From positions 21,693-85,692 of the forward strand of contig NZ_JAAEAH010000037.1 in the NCBI RefSeq assembly GCF_010998615.1: DNA of 64,000 nucleotides, in the 5' to 3' direction. The notes below the pieces were generated by a model. The model was given only the letters and a program-made list of their open reading frames with translations, was not told the DNA's origin and made no database searches. This document shows, one piece after another, positions 39,087 through 48,511 of the stretch (position 1 is its first letter; each line of letters begins with the position of its first letter). Made by a program: the position numbers and the translations under genes. The stretch comes from Myxococcus sp. CA023. Its GTDB lineage: Bacteria; Myxococcota; Myxococcia; Myxococcales; Myxococcaceae.

Positions 39087-40277
39087 TCACTCTACCGAAG
39101 TCGTATATTCCCACACCAGCCCCGCGGGATCCTGAAAGGTGATCCGGCCGGCTTGGTGCTGGATCAGCCGACTCCCCGGAATCTCCGCGAGGATGCCGGG
39201 GAGTCGCTCCACCGCCGCCAGGGAGGGGGCCGTCAGGGTCAGCCGCAGGCCCGTCGTGGGCGTCCCTGCCGCTTCGAAGGCGATCAGAATGCCCCCGTCT
39301 TCATAGAGGGCCTGATCCGCCGCCGGAGCCCGTCGGGTGATCCACCCCAGCCGGGGAGCCAGGGCGTCCCAGAAGGCGCGCTGCGCGGGAAGATCCGCCA
39401 CGCCCAGCCGCAGCGTGGTGACGGGCGCGCGAGGAACCCACGTCGGAGACGGCAGGGCCTTTTCGCGCGCCTTGGCCTCCTGCCAGTGGCGCTCCATGTG
39501 TTCCAGGGTGGCATCCCCCAGGGCGACACCCTCGGCGCGGAGGGCGGACTCGATGTGCTGGAAGCGGGCGGTGAAGCGGCGGATGGCCATCCGCAGCGCG
39601 TCCTCGGCGGGGGCTCCGACGAAGCGCGCGAGGTTGGCGAGCGAGAACAGCACGTCCCCCAGTTCGTGCTCGATGGCATCCCGATCATTCGCGGCGATGG
39701 CCTCGTCCAACTCGCCCAGCTCCTCCGTCAGCTTGGCGCGCACGCTGGCGACGTCCGGCCAGTCGAAGCCGATGCGGCTGGCCTTCTCCGTGAGCCGCTC
39801 GGCGCGCATCAGCGCCGGGGCGGCGACGGGGACGCCGTCCAGCACCGAGCCCTCCCGGCCCGTCTTGCGCTTCTTCTCCGCGGCCTTCAGCTTGGCCCAG
39901 TTGTCCAGGACCTGCTCGGCGCCTTCCATGCGCTGGCCGTTGCCGAAGACGTGGGGATGCCGGCTGACCAGCTTGTCGCCAATGGCCTTCGCCACGTCGG
40001 CCAGGGAGAACTCCCCCAACTCCGAGGCGAGCTGGGCGTGGAAGACAATCTGGAAAAGCAGGTCTCCCAGCTCTTCGCAGAAGGTCCGCCAGGAGCCGCC
40101 GTAGGCGACCCGGTCCATCTCCTCCAGGACCTCGAAGGCCTCTTCCAGGAGGTAGGGCCGCAGCGAGCGCAGGTCCTGTTCGCGATCCCACGGGCAGCCG
40201 CCTTCAGCGCGCAGCTGCCGCATGATGTCGACCAGTCGCTCCAGCTCCGCCCCGGGGGTCAGCGTCGTGTCCGCCAT
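39087..40277 (-). CDS. mazG: MazG nucleotide pyrophosphohydrolase fused to a VOC (glyoxalase-like) domain
   Basis: A 396-residue fusion. Residues 1-272 are a complete MazG with both catalytic halves: GGCPWDREQD, LLEEAFEVLEEMD and EELGDLLFQIVFH, then LTEELGELDEAI and HELGDVLFSLANLAR. MazG hydrolyses NTPs to NMPs and lowers ppGpp-related stress in E. coli. Residues about 285-396 form one beta-alpha-beta-beta-beta unit of the VOC superfamily (TTLRLGVADLPAQRAFWDAL; GRITFQDPAGLVWEYT), not normally attached to MazG. Start at the ATG of MADTTLTP. One continuous frame; no frameshift. Confidence 0.9.
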   Translation of the reverse strand: MADTTLTPGAELERLVDIMRQLRAEGGCPWDREQDLRSLRPYLLEEAFEVLEEMDRVAYGGSWRTFCEELGDLLFQIVFHAQLASELGEFSLADVAKAIGDKLVSRHPHVFGNGQRMEGAEQVLDNWAKLKAAEKKRKTGREGSVLDGVPVAAPALMRAERLTEKASRIGFDWPDVASVRAKLTEELGELDEAIAANDRDAIEHELGDVLFSLANLARFVGAPAEDALRMAIRRFTARFQHIESALRAEGVALGDATLEHMERHWQEAKAREKALPSPTWVPRAPVTTLRLGVADLPAQRAFWDALAPRLGWITRRAPAADQALYEDGGILIAFEAAGTPTTGLRLTLTAPSLAAVERLPGILAEIPGSRLIQHQAGRITFQDPAGLVWEYTTSVE

Positions 40278-40393
40278 GCACGTTCCTGTAGCACGCACGG
40301 GTCTGGTGCTGTCCGGCAAACGCGGCAGGTGGGCAGCCGGGCTGGCGTTCGTTTTCGCGCTTGGCCCTGGGTCGCCTACTATCCACCCTCTGG

Positions 40394-42601
40394 ATGATCC
40401 GCCTGCCGCTTCTTGCCCTCCTTCTCAGTGGCTTCACGCTTCTGGTGCCCGTCGTGGCGTCCGCGCAGCTGGAAGCCCCCACGCGCCTTCCCGAGGTGGA
40501 TCCGGGCCCCATGGAGCCCGACCTGCGGGATGAGTCCATGGATCCGGTGGATGACGCCGCCTACGCGGAGGACGTGCCGGAAGAAGACGTCTCCGCCGGG
40601 GAGGATGCCTCCACCGAGGACGCCGACGACGCGCCCAGGGCGCCCGCGCGCAATGTCAGGGCCGCCGAATCGGCCCCCGCAAATGGCCGGACTCCCGCGG
40701 CGGCCAGTCCTCCGCCGGTCGATGAACCCACGGTCATCACCCCCAGGCCGGTGACGTTGAGTCCGGTGCTGGCGCCGCGGGTGATGGATGCGGACCTGGA
40801 GGCCATCTGGAACCGGTGGCGGCAGGCCCGCGCGACGAATGATCGGGACGCCGCGGCGGCGGCCCTCAAGGAACTGCGGACGTTGCGCGTCGAGCTGGCC
40901 GCCACGGACCTGGAGCCCCTGAGCTCGGGCTTCCTCCGCGAAGCGGCCGTGCGTCGCCGCGCGGGGGACGTGGCCGGCGCGGTGCGGCTGGCGGAGGTGG
41001 CGGTCGAGCTGTCTCCGGGGCTGCCCTACGCGCGCTTCGAACTCGCGGAGCTCTACGCCTTGGAGAAGCCGGGCGACGTGTCCCGCACGTTGGGGCAGGT
41101 GCGGCAGGCACTGGCGACACTGGCGCAGGATGCCCGCTATCGTCGGCCCGCGTTGGCGGACCTGGGCGCACTGGTGCTGCTTGCCTGGGGTGCCACCGCG
41201 GTGCTGCTGATGGGCTTGTTCTTCCTACGGAAGCTCCGTTACGCGCTGCATGACTTCCACCATCTGCTGCCGCGAGTCGTCTCCCGGTGGCAGTCCCTGG
41301 TCCTGGGGCTGCTGCTCTTGAGCCTGCCGTGGGTGCTGGGGCTGGGCGTGCTGCCCGCGCTGCTGGTGATGCTGGCCACCGTGTCCCTCTACCTCTCGCG
41401 CACGGAGCGGGTCGTGGCAGCGGTGCTGGTGGCGGGCGTGGGGCTCTTGCCGCTGGCGGCGGGGCAACTCGCGCGTGTCACGGCGTTCGCGGGCACGCCG
41501 GCCGAGGACGTGTACCTCCTGGAGCGGGGCGGCCTGTCCGCCGAGGAGGCGCGGGCGCGCGTGCTGGCGCGGATGGAGTCCCGCTCGGCGACGTTCGCGG
41601 AGGTGCTGTCGCTGGCGTACTTCGAATCCCGGCGCGGCTTGCTGGAAGAGGCGAGGACGCACTTCAAGGCCGCTTCGGCGCTGAAGAGCTCGGATGCGCG
41701 CCTGCTCACGCGCTTCGGCAACACCCTGGTCGCGCTGGGAGACACGGAGGGGGCGGCGCTGCTCTACGTGCAAGCCTCGCAGTCGGCGCCGGACCTGGCG
41801 GCTCCGCACTACAACCTGGCGCAGGTGGTCCGCCGCAGGGCGAAGACGCTGCCGGACTCGGAGGTCGGCAAGGAGCTGGATCGCGCCGCCACGGCCATGG
41901 CCTCGGCGCAGGCGCTGGATGGAACGCTGCTGGTCCGGGACCCGCCGCCGGAGGACCGGCTGCTCCTCAACCTGCTGCTGCTGGCCCCGCAGCTGGGGGA
42001 GTCCGACTGGCTTCCACTCGCGGATGGCACGGGGGCGGGGCGCCAGGTGGAGACGCAGGTGTCGCGCTGGCTGCTCCCGGGGCTTCCACCCGGGCCCATG
42101 GCCTCCGCGGGGGCCGCGGCGCTGGCGGTGCTGCTGGCCCTGTGGGGTTTCTCGGGAGACCGTTTGAAGGCGGCCAAGGTGTGTGAGCGCTGTGGCCGCG
42201 CGGTGTGCGTGCGCTGCGACCCGGAGCTGGGCGTCGGCAGCAAGCAGTGTGGCCAGTGCGTCAACGTCTTCTCCCGCCGGGGGCTGGTGCCGCAGCAGCT
42301 GAGGGCCCGCAAGCAGCTCCAGGTGGACCGGCATCAGGCCTGGACGGGCCGCGTGGCGTACGCCCTGGGCGCGGTGCTATCCGGCGCGGGGCACGTGGCC
42401 TCGGGCGTGCCGGTCCGCGGCGCGCTGTATGCGTTCGGTTTCCTCTTCGCGCTGGCCGCGGTGCTCCTGCACCAGGGCCTGGTGCGAGGGCCCTACGGTG
42501 AAGCCCCCCTCTACCTCAAGCTCGCGCCCGCGGCGTTGCTGCTGCTGGGGGTCCACCTGCTGTCGTTGCGCGGTCTGCGCCGTCTGCGGCGGGGGGAGTG
42601 A
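40394..42601 (+). CDS. TPR and zinc-finger membrane protein, unknown function
   Basis: A 735-residue protein with a signal or first transmembrane helix (LPLLALLLSGFTLLVPVV), an acidic Pro/Ala-rich linker to about 115, TPR-like helices (about 120-240), a cluster of transmembrane helices (about 255-345), further TPR-like helices (about 370-530) and C-terminal transmembrane helices around a cysteine cluster (CERCGRAVCVRCDPELG...CGQC, about 596-625) that looks like a zinc ribbon. I know no name for it. The ATG at 40394 is preferred over an in-frame TTG at 40361 because it begins directly with the signal helix. Confidence 0.72.
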   Translation: MIRLPLLALLLSGFTLLVPVVASAQLEAPTRLPEVDPGPMEPDLRDESMDPVDDAAYAEDVPEEDVSAGEDASTEDADDAPRAPARNVRAAESAPANGRTPAAASPPPVDEPTVITPRPVTLSPVLAPRVMDADLEAIWNRWRQARATNDRDAAAAALKELRTLRVELAATDLEPLSSGFLREAAVRRRAGDVAGAVRLAEVAVELSPGLPYARFELAELYALEKPGDVSRTLGQVRQALATLAQDARYRRPALADLGALVLLAWGATAVLLMGLFFLRKLRYALHDFHHLLPRVVSRWQSLVLGLLLLSLPWVLGLGVLPALLVMLATVSLYLSRTERVVAAVLVAGVGLLPLAAGQLARVTAFAGTPAEDVYLLERGGLSAEEARARVLARMESRSATFAEVLSLAYFESRRGLLEEARTHFKAASALKSSDARLLTRFGNTLVALGDTEGAALLYVQASQSAPDLAAPHYNLAQVVRRRAKTLPDSEVGKELDRAATAMASAQALDGTLLVRDPPPEDRLLLNLLLLAPQLGESDWLPLADGTGAGRQVETQVSRWLLPGLPPGPMASAGAAALAVLLALWGFSGDRLKAAKVCERCGRAVCVRCDPELGVGSKQCGQCVNVFSRRGLVPQQLRARKQLQVDRHQAWTGRVAYALGAVLSGAGHVASGVPVRGALYAFGFLFALAAVLLHQGLVRGPYGEAPLYLKLAPAALLLLGVHLLSLRGLRRLRRGE

Positions 42602-42607
42602 ACGGCG

Positions 42608-43723
42608 ATGTCCCTGCAAGGCACCCTGAAGGACTTTGGTATTGGCGACATCCTGCAGCTCATCGGGCAGCAGCAGAAGACGGGCACGCTCCACGTCCGC
42701 GCCAAGGACCAGGAAGTGCGCATCGGCTTCAACGATGGCCACATCATCAAGGCGGAGAGCGTCACCCGGAAGCGCAAGGAGCTCATCGGCGCCATGCTGG
42801 TGCGCTCGGAGCTCATCACCGAGACGCAGCTCGAGGCGGCCCTGGAGACGCAGCGCCGCACGCTCAAGCGGTTGGGGGACGTGCTCGTCTCCAGCCAGTC
42901 CCTCACCGCCGAGCGCTTCCAGGCGATGATGCAGCTTCAGGCCACGGAGACCCTCTACCGTCTCTTCACCTGGAAGTCGGGCACCTACGAATTCATCCAG
43001 GAGCCGGTGGAGCCGGACGCGGAAGCCATTCATCCGTTGCGCGCCGAGACGGTGCTCATGGAGGGCTTCCGAATGGTGGATGAGTGGCCTGTCATCCGGC
43101 AGAAAATCCACCGCGACGACCTGGTCTTCGAGCGCATCAAGGCCCTGCCTCAGCCGCGCGGAGAAGAGGGTGGGGAGCTGGGCGCCATCGGTCCTTCGGA
43201 GCGGCGCATCTACGATGAACTCTCGCCCGGGAGGGATTTGCGCAAGCTGGTGGACATCTCCTGTCTGGGCGAGTTCGAGACCTGCAAGGCGCTCTACAAC
43301 CTGGTGAAGGGCGAGTACATCCGGCCGATACTGCCGGAGGGAGCCCCGGCCCCCGTTCCTGGGGACCAGCGCCTGCTTGCTCGCGTGGCGGGGCCGCTGG
43401 GGCGCTTCGTCGCCACCGTGGGGGTGCTGGCGGCGGTGGTGCTGGTGGTTCCCCGGGCCGTGCGCCCGGACCACGAAGCGGGCGTTGCCGCGGTATTTGC
43501 GGACTCAGCGGCCCAACGTCATGTTTCCCAGGCCCAGCGCGTCCGCATCGAGGCCGCGCTCGAGGTGTTTCGCCTGGAACGCGGTGAGCTGCCCGAGCGT
43601 CTGGATTCTTTGGTGCAGGCTGGACTGTTGAAACCGGGCGAACTGAAATATCCGTGGCGGGAAGAGTACTATTACCGGCGGTTGGCCGCTCGGCAGTTCA
43701 TTCTCCTGCCACCCTTGCGCTAG
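42608..43723 (+). CDS. DUF4388 protein with transmembrane helix and pseudopilin-like C-terminus
   Basis: A 371-residue protein. Residues 1-110 are a DUF4388 (PatA-like) domain: GTLKDFGIGDILQLIGQQQK, GTLHV, FNDGHIIKAES, a module frequent in Myxococcota signalling proteins. A winged-helix-like middle follows (about 110-240), then one transmembrane helix (about 264-283). The outside part (about 308-371; RIEAALEVFRLERGELPERL ... YPWREEYYYRR) resembles the globular region of GspG pseudopilins. Starts 6 bases after the previous gene's stop. Confidence 0.75.
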   Translation: MSLQGTLKDFGIGDILQLIGQQQKTGTLHVRAKDQEVRIGFNDGHIIKAESVTRKRKELIGAMLVRSELITETQLEAALETQRRTLKRLGDVLVSSQSLTAERFQAMMQLQATETLYRLFTWKSGTYEFIQEPVEPDAEAIHPLRAETVLMEGFRMVDEWPVIRQKIHRDDLVFERIKALPQPRGEEGGELGAIGPSERRIYDELSPGRDLRKLVDISCLGEFETCKALYNLVKGEYIRPILPEGAPAPVPGDQRLLARVAGPLGRFVATVGVLAAVVLVVPRAVRPDHEAGVAAVFADSAAQRHVSQAQRVRIEAALEVFRLERGELPERLDSLVQAGLLKPGELKYPWREEYYYRRLAARQFILLPPLR

Positions 43724-43810
43724 TCCTGACACAAAGTCGTCTTTCGCGGCCCTGGGGGCGGCGTTACGTTGGTGTCAGCCGTAGCGACATAGACCGAGGA
43801 AGAACCCGCA

Positions 43811-44896
<1,086 letters not shown>

Positions 44897-45029
44897 CGGT
44901 GCCAAGACCTACTTGCGCCCACCCGCGCATACCCTGCCGGGCGGGCGTACTCCATCCCACCCTTGCGAATATTCCCAGGCGCTGCGTCCTTGAAGGATCC
45001 GCGACGCCTTATCTAGGGTGAGGACCCCC

Positions 45030-47531
45030 ATGGCCGAACCGGAAACGCAGCCCCCCGGGCGCAGTCCACTGGACGCGCTCGCCGAACGCCTCGGACTGGA
45101 CAACGGCGTCTGGGGGCGGCGCGCCATCCAGGTCCTTCTCCTGCTCGCCGTCTCCATTGGCGCGGGCTTCGTCATCTCACCGGGTCTCTACAGCCAGCAG
45201 ATTCCGGCGCTGGCCGAGGAGAACCTCGGCAAGCCGTTCCGAGCCAGCTCGCCCGCCGGCTTCAAGGCCGCGCGGGACTACGAGGTCGTCCACCGCTCCA
45301 TGACGCAGCAGCGGCGCCAGGAAGCGCGCGCGGCCGTCAAACCGGTGTACGACCTGAACCCCGCCGTCCTGGGGCAGCTGCGGTCGACGGTGAGCTCCGC
45401 CTTCTCGTCCATGCGGCTGCATCTGGACGAGCTCACGGAGGCGCAGTCCGATTCGGAACCCGAGGAGCGCGAGACGCCCCGCCGCCGCAAGCCCGCCGCG
45501 TCCCCGGAGATGCTGGAGCTGGAGCGCAGCACCCGCGAGAAGATGCGGGCGGAGCTCCAGGAGCGCTTCTTCGGCAAGCGCGACGCCGTGCTGGAGGCCG
45601 AGGATTTCCAGGCGCTCTATGCCACCCGCTTCTCCCAGGAGGCGGAGACGGCCACGCTGCTGGTGCTGGAGCGGGCGTATCGCTCCGAGCGCGGCGCGGT
45701 CCATGTGGCGGGCTCCCGGGAGGAGCTGGCGCGGGAGGCGCATCAGGGCCTCACGGTCCGCGACGTGGTGAACAAGGCCGAGGAGTCCCTGTCGGGGGGC
45801 TCCACCCAGGTGGTGGACGTCCCCGAGGCGCACCAGGAGATGGAGCGCTTCGCCTCGGTGCCCGGTAACCTGATGCCGGACGCGCCGGGCGTTCAGCGCC
45901 GCGCCATCCTCCGGCTGGCCCAGCGGCTGGTTCGGCCGAACCTCACCATCAACATCGCGGAGTCGGACGCGCGCCGGAACCAGGCGGCCCAGGCGGTGAA
46001 GGACGCCGTCATCTCCATCAAGAAGGGCCAGCGCGTCATTGGCGACGGTGAGCTGGTCAATGAGTCGCACCTGGTCATCCTGCGCGGCATGCGCGCGGAG
46101 ACGGACCGGCTGGACCTGGTCCAGCTCCAGGTGGGCGGCACGGGCCTGGTGGGCCTTCTCATCGTCTCGACGTACTTCTTCTGCCGCGCCGCATTCCGGC
46201 GCTTCCGTCCCACGCGCAAGGACGGCGTACTGCTGGGACTGCTGCTGCTGGGCCTATTGGGCCTGCTGCAAATCTGGGTATCCATCGCGGACGCGGTGCA
46301 GGACCGCTACACCGCGCTGCCCATCGAGGCCTTCTATTACGCCTTCCCGGTGGCGGCCGGCGCCATGCTGGTGCGCTTCATCCTCACGCAGGAGCTGGCG
46401 CTCTTCTTCGCGCTCGTCTTCGCCTGCCTCACCGGAGTGATGCTGGGCAACTCGCTGGCCTTCGGCATCTTCACGCTGGTGGGTTCGCTGGTGGCGGCCG
46501 ACCGCATCGTGAAGGCGAAGGACCGGGTGGGCATCTTCCGCGCGGGTCTGGTGACGGGCGCGGTGAACCTGGTGGCGGTGCTCTTCCTCTTCCTCGTGGA
46601 AGGCAAGGGCCTGTCGGCCGACACCCTCATCACCGCGGTGAGCGCCTTCGCGGGCTCCTCGCTGGCGGTGCCGGTGATGGTGATGGCGCTCACGCCGCTC
46701 ATCGAGGCCACCTTCGGCTACGCGTCGGACATCAAGCTGCTGGAGCTGGCCAACCTGAACCACCCGGCGCTCAAGGAGCTCATCGTCCAGGCGCCCGGCA
46801 CGTACCACCACTCCATCATCATCGGCTCGCTGGTGGAGAACGCGGCGGAGACGATTGGGGCCAACCCGCTGCTGGCGCGCTCGTGTGCGTACTACCACGA
46901 CATCGGCAAGGGCCGGAATCCGCTCTACTTCGGGGAGAACCAGAAGGGTGAGAACCGCCATGACGCGCTCGCGCCGGCGATGAGCGCGGTCATCATCAAG
47001 CGCCACGTGACGGAGGGCCTGGAGATGGCCCGTCAGTACCGGCTGCCCAAGCTGGTGGCGGATGCGATTCCGCAGCACCATGGCACGCGCACGGTGGGGT
47101 ACTTCTACCACAAGGCCTTGAAGGAGCAGGAGGGCAAGGAAGGTGCTCCGCCCATCGACGAGAGCATCTACCGCTACCCGGGGCCGAAGCCGCAGTTCCG
47201 CGAGGCGGCGCTGGTGATGATCGCCGACGCGGTGGAGGCATCCACGCGCTCCATGACGGACCCCACCACGCCCAAGCTCCTCGCGCAGGTGCAGAAGATC
47301 ATCAACCTCATCTTCTCCGAGGGTCAGCTCGACGAGTGTGACCTGACGCTGAAGGACCTCAACCTCATCTCGCAGTCCTTCCTGCACACGCTCGAGGGTA
47401 TCTACCACACGCGTCCGGCCTACCCGGCGGGTGCCGTGGGTGGGGGCAAGGCGCCGCCGTTGGTGGTGGCGGGCGCGGTGCCTCGGCCCGCGGAAGGCAA
47501 GGACAAGGCGCGGACCGCGGGGGGCGCATGA
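45030..47531 (+). CDS. PgpH-like 7TM-HD phosphohydrolase (c-di-AMP phosphodiesterase family)
   Basis: An 833-residue membrane protein: cytosolic tail, one transmembrane helix (VLLLLAVSIGAGFVI), a large extracytoplasmic 7TMR-HDED domain (about 50-350), seven transmembrane helices (about 360-570) and a cytosolic HD domain with YHHSIIIGSLVE, YYHDIGK and DAIPQHHGT metal motifs. It matches YqfF/PgpH, which cleaves c-di-AMP in Firmicutes. Whether c-di-AMP is its substrate in this lineage is inference. ATG at 45030; overlaps the next gene by 4 bases. Confidence 0.88.
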   Translation: MAEPETQPPGRSPLDALAERLGLDNGVWGRRAIQVLLLLAVSIGAGFVISPGLYSQQIPALAEENLGKPFRASSPAGFKAARDYEVVHRSMTQQRRQEARAAVKPVYDLNPAVLGQLRSTVSSAFSSMRLHLDELTEAQSDSEPEERETPRRRKPAASPEMLELERSTREKMRAELQERFFGKRDAVLEAEDFQALYATRFSQEAETATLLVLERAYRSERGAVHVAGSREELAREAHQGLTVRDVVNKAEESLSGGSTQVVDVPEAHQEMERFASVPGNLMPDAPGVQRRAILRLAQRLVRPNLTINIAESDARRNQAAQAVKDAVISIKKGQRVIGDGELVNESHLVILRGMRAETDRLDLVQLQVGGTGLVGLLIVSTYFFCRAAFRRFRPTRKDGVLLGLLLLGLLGLLQIWVSIADAVQDRYTALPIEAFYYAFPVAAGAMLVRFILTQELALFFALVFACLTGVMLGNSLAFGIFTLVGSLVAADRIVKAKDRVGIFRAGLVTGAVNLVAVLFLFLVEGKGLSADTLITAVSAFAGSSLAVPVMVMALTPLIEATFGYASDIKLLELANLNHPALKELIVQAPGTYHHSIIIGSLVENAAETIGANPLLARSCAYYHDIGKGRNPLYFGENQKGENRHDALAPAMSAVIIKRHVTEGLEMARQYRLPKLVADAIPQHHGTRTVGYFYHKALKEQEGKEGAPPIDESIYRYPGPKPQFREAALVMIADAVEASTRSMTDPTTPKLLAQVQKIINLIFSEGQLDECDLTLKDLNLISQSFLHTLEGIYHTRPAYPAGAVGGGKAPPLVVAGAVPRPAEGKDKARTAGGA

Positions 47532-48412
47532 GCGGAGCACGAAGGGGCAATGGCGTGAGATTGCGCAAGGGGAAGCTGATTCCCCGTGACGACGGCAAGC
47601 GCATCGAGGAGTTCGTGGGCGCGGCCACCACCAGCACGGACTCCGCGTCCGTCGCGCGGATGCTGGCGCCCCCCGGGTGGTCCGAGCCCGCGCAGCGCCC
47701 CGAATTCGACGAGGTCGTCATCGTCCTCACGGGCGAGCTGACCATCGTGGTGGAGGGGCGCCGCGAGCGCATCTCCGCGGGCGAGGTCGGACTGGTGCCG
47801 CGCGGCAAGCGCGTGGTGTACCGCAACGACGGCCAGGGTGCGTGTGACTACTGGTCGGTGTGCGCGCCCGCGTTCCGCCCGGAGCTGGCGCACATGGAGA
47901 CGCCCAAGCCCCGCGTGCAGGAGAACCACGTCACCATCCAGGTGGCGCATGGCCAGGGCCGGGACTTCGCGCGCCTGCTGACCACCTGGGCCAGGGCGTA
48001 CCTGGTGCAGCTCGAGCTGTCCGGCGTGGAGCTGTCCCTGTCCCTGGTGGACGACCGGGCCATCCGCCGGCTCAACCGCACCTGGCGCCAGAAGGACAAG
48101 GCGACGGACGTGCTGAGCTTCCCCGCGGGCGACCTGCCCAAGGGCACGCCTGGACCGCGCCCGCTGGGTGACGTGGTCATCTCCCTGGACACGGCGAAGC
48201 GGCAGGCCAAGGAGTACGGCCGCACGCTGGAGGCGGAGATGGCGCGCTACCTGGCGCATGGCCTGCTCCACCTGCTGGGGCACGACCATGAGCGCCCCCG
48301 GGACGCCAAGCGCATGGCGGCCCTGGAGGAACAGCTCCTGGGCGAGCGGGGCATGGTGGCGGACTCGCTCCAGGTGGATGCCAAGGCCCGCCGCGCTCGC
48401 AGCCTCATGTAG
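47528..48412 (+). CDS. ybeY: Cupin domain fused to rRNA endonuclease YbeY
   Basis: A 294-residue protein in one continuous frame. Residues about 20-118 form a cupin-type beta barrel (RPEFDEVVIVLTGELTIVVE, ISAGEVGLVPRGKRVVYRN), without the usual His pair of the metal site. Residues about 132-290 are a full YbeY, with DRAIRRLNRTWR, DVLSFPAGD and the zinc-binding HGLLHLLGHDHE (244-255). YbeY matures 16S rRNA 3' ends. An internal ATG at 47894 with GGAG nine bases upstream could also yield a stand-alone YbeY. Overlaps pgpH by 4 bases. Confidence 0.92.
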   Translation: MSGARRGNGVRLRKGKLIPRDDGKRIEEFVGAATTSTDSASVARMLAPPGWSEPAQRPEFDEVVIVLTGELTIVVEGRRERISAGEVGLVPRGKRVVYRNDGQGACDYWSVCAPAFRPELAHMETPKPRVQENHVTIQVAHGQGRDFARLLTTWARAYLVQLELSGVELSLSLVDDRAIRRLNRTWRQKDKATDVLSFPAGDLPKGTPGPRPLGDVVISLDTAKRQAKEYGRTLEAEMARYLAHGLLHLLGHDHERPRDAKRMAALEEQLLGERGMVADSLQVDAKARRARSLM

Positions 48413-48511
48413 GCCCTCCGCCGGCTCCTCGCTGGACAATCCAGTATCCATCCCGTTGAGCCGGGCGGCGTGCGTGATAGGTAGGCGGCCTCCCGCGTGT
48501 TGGACCAAGCC

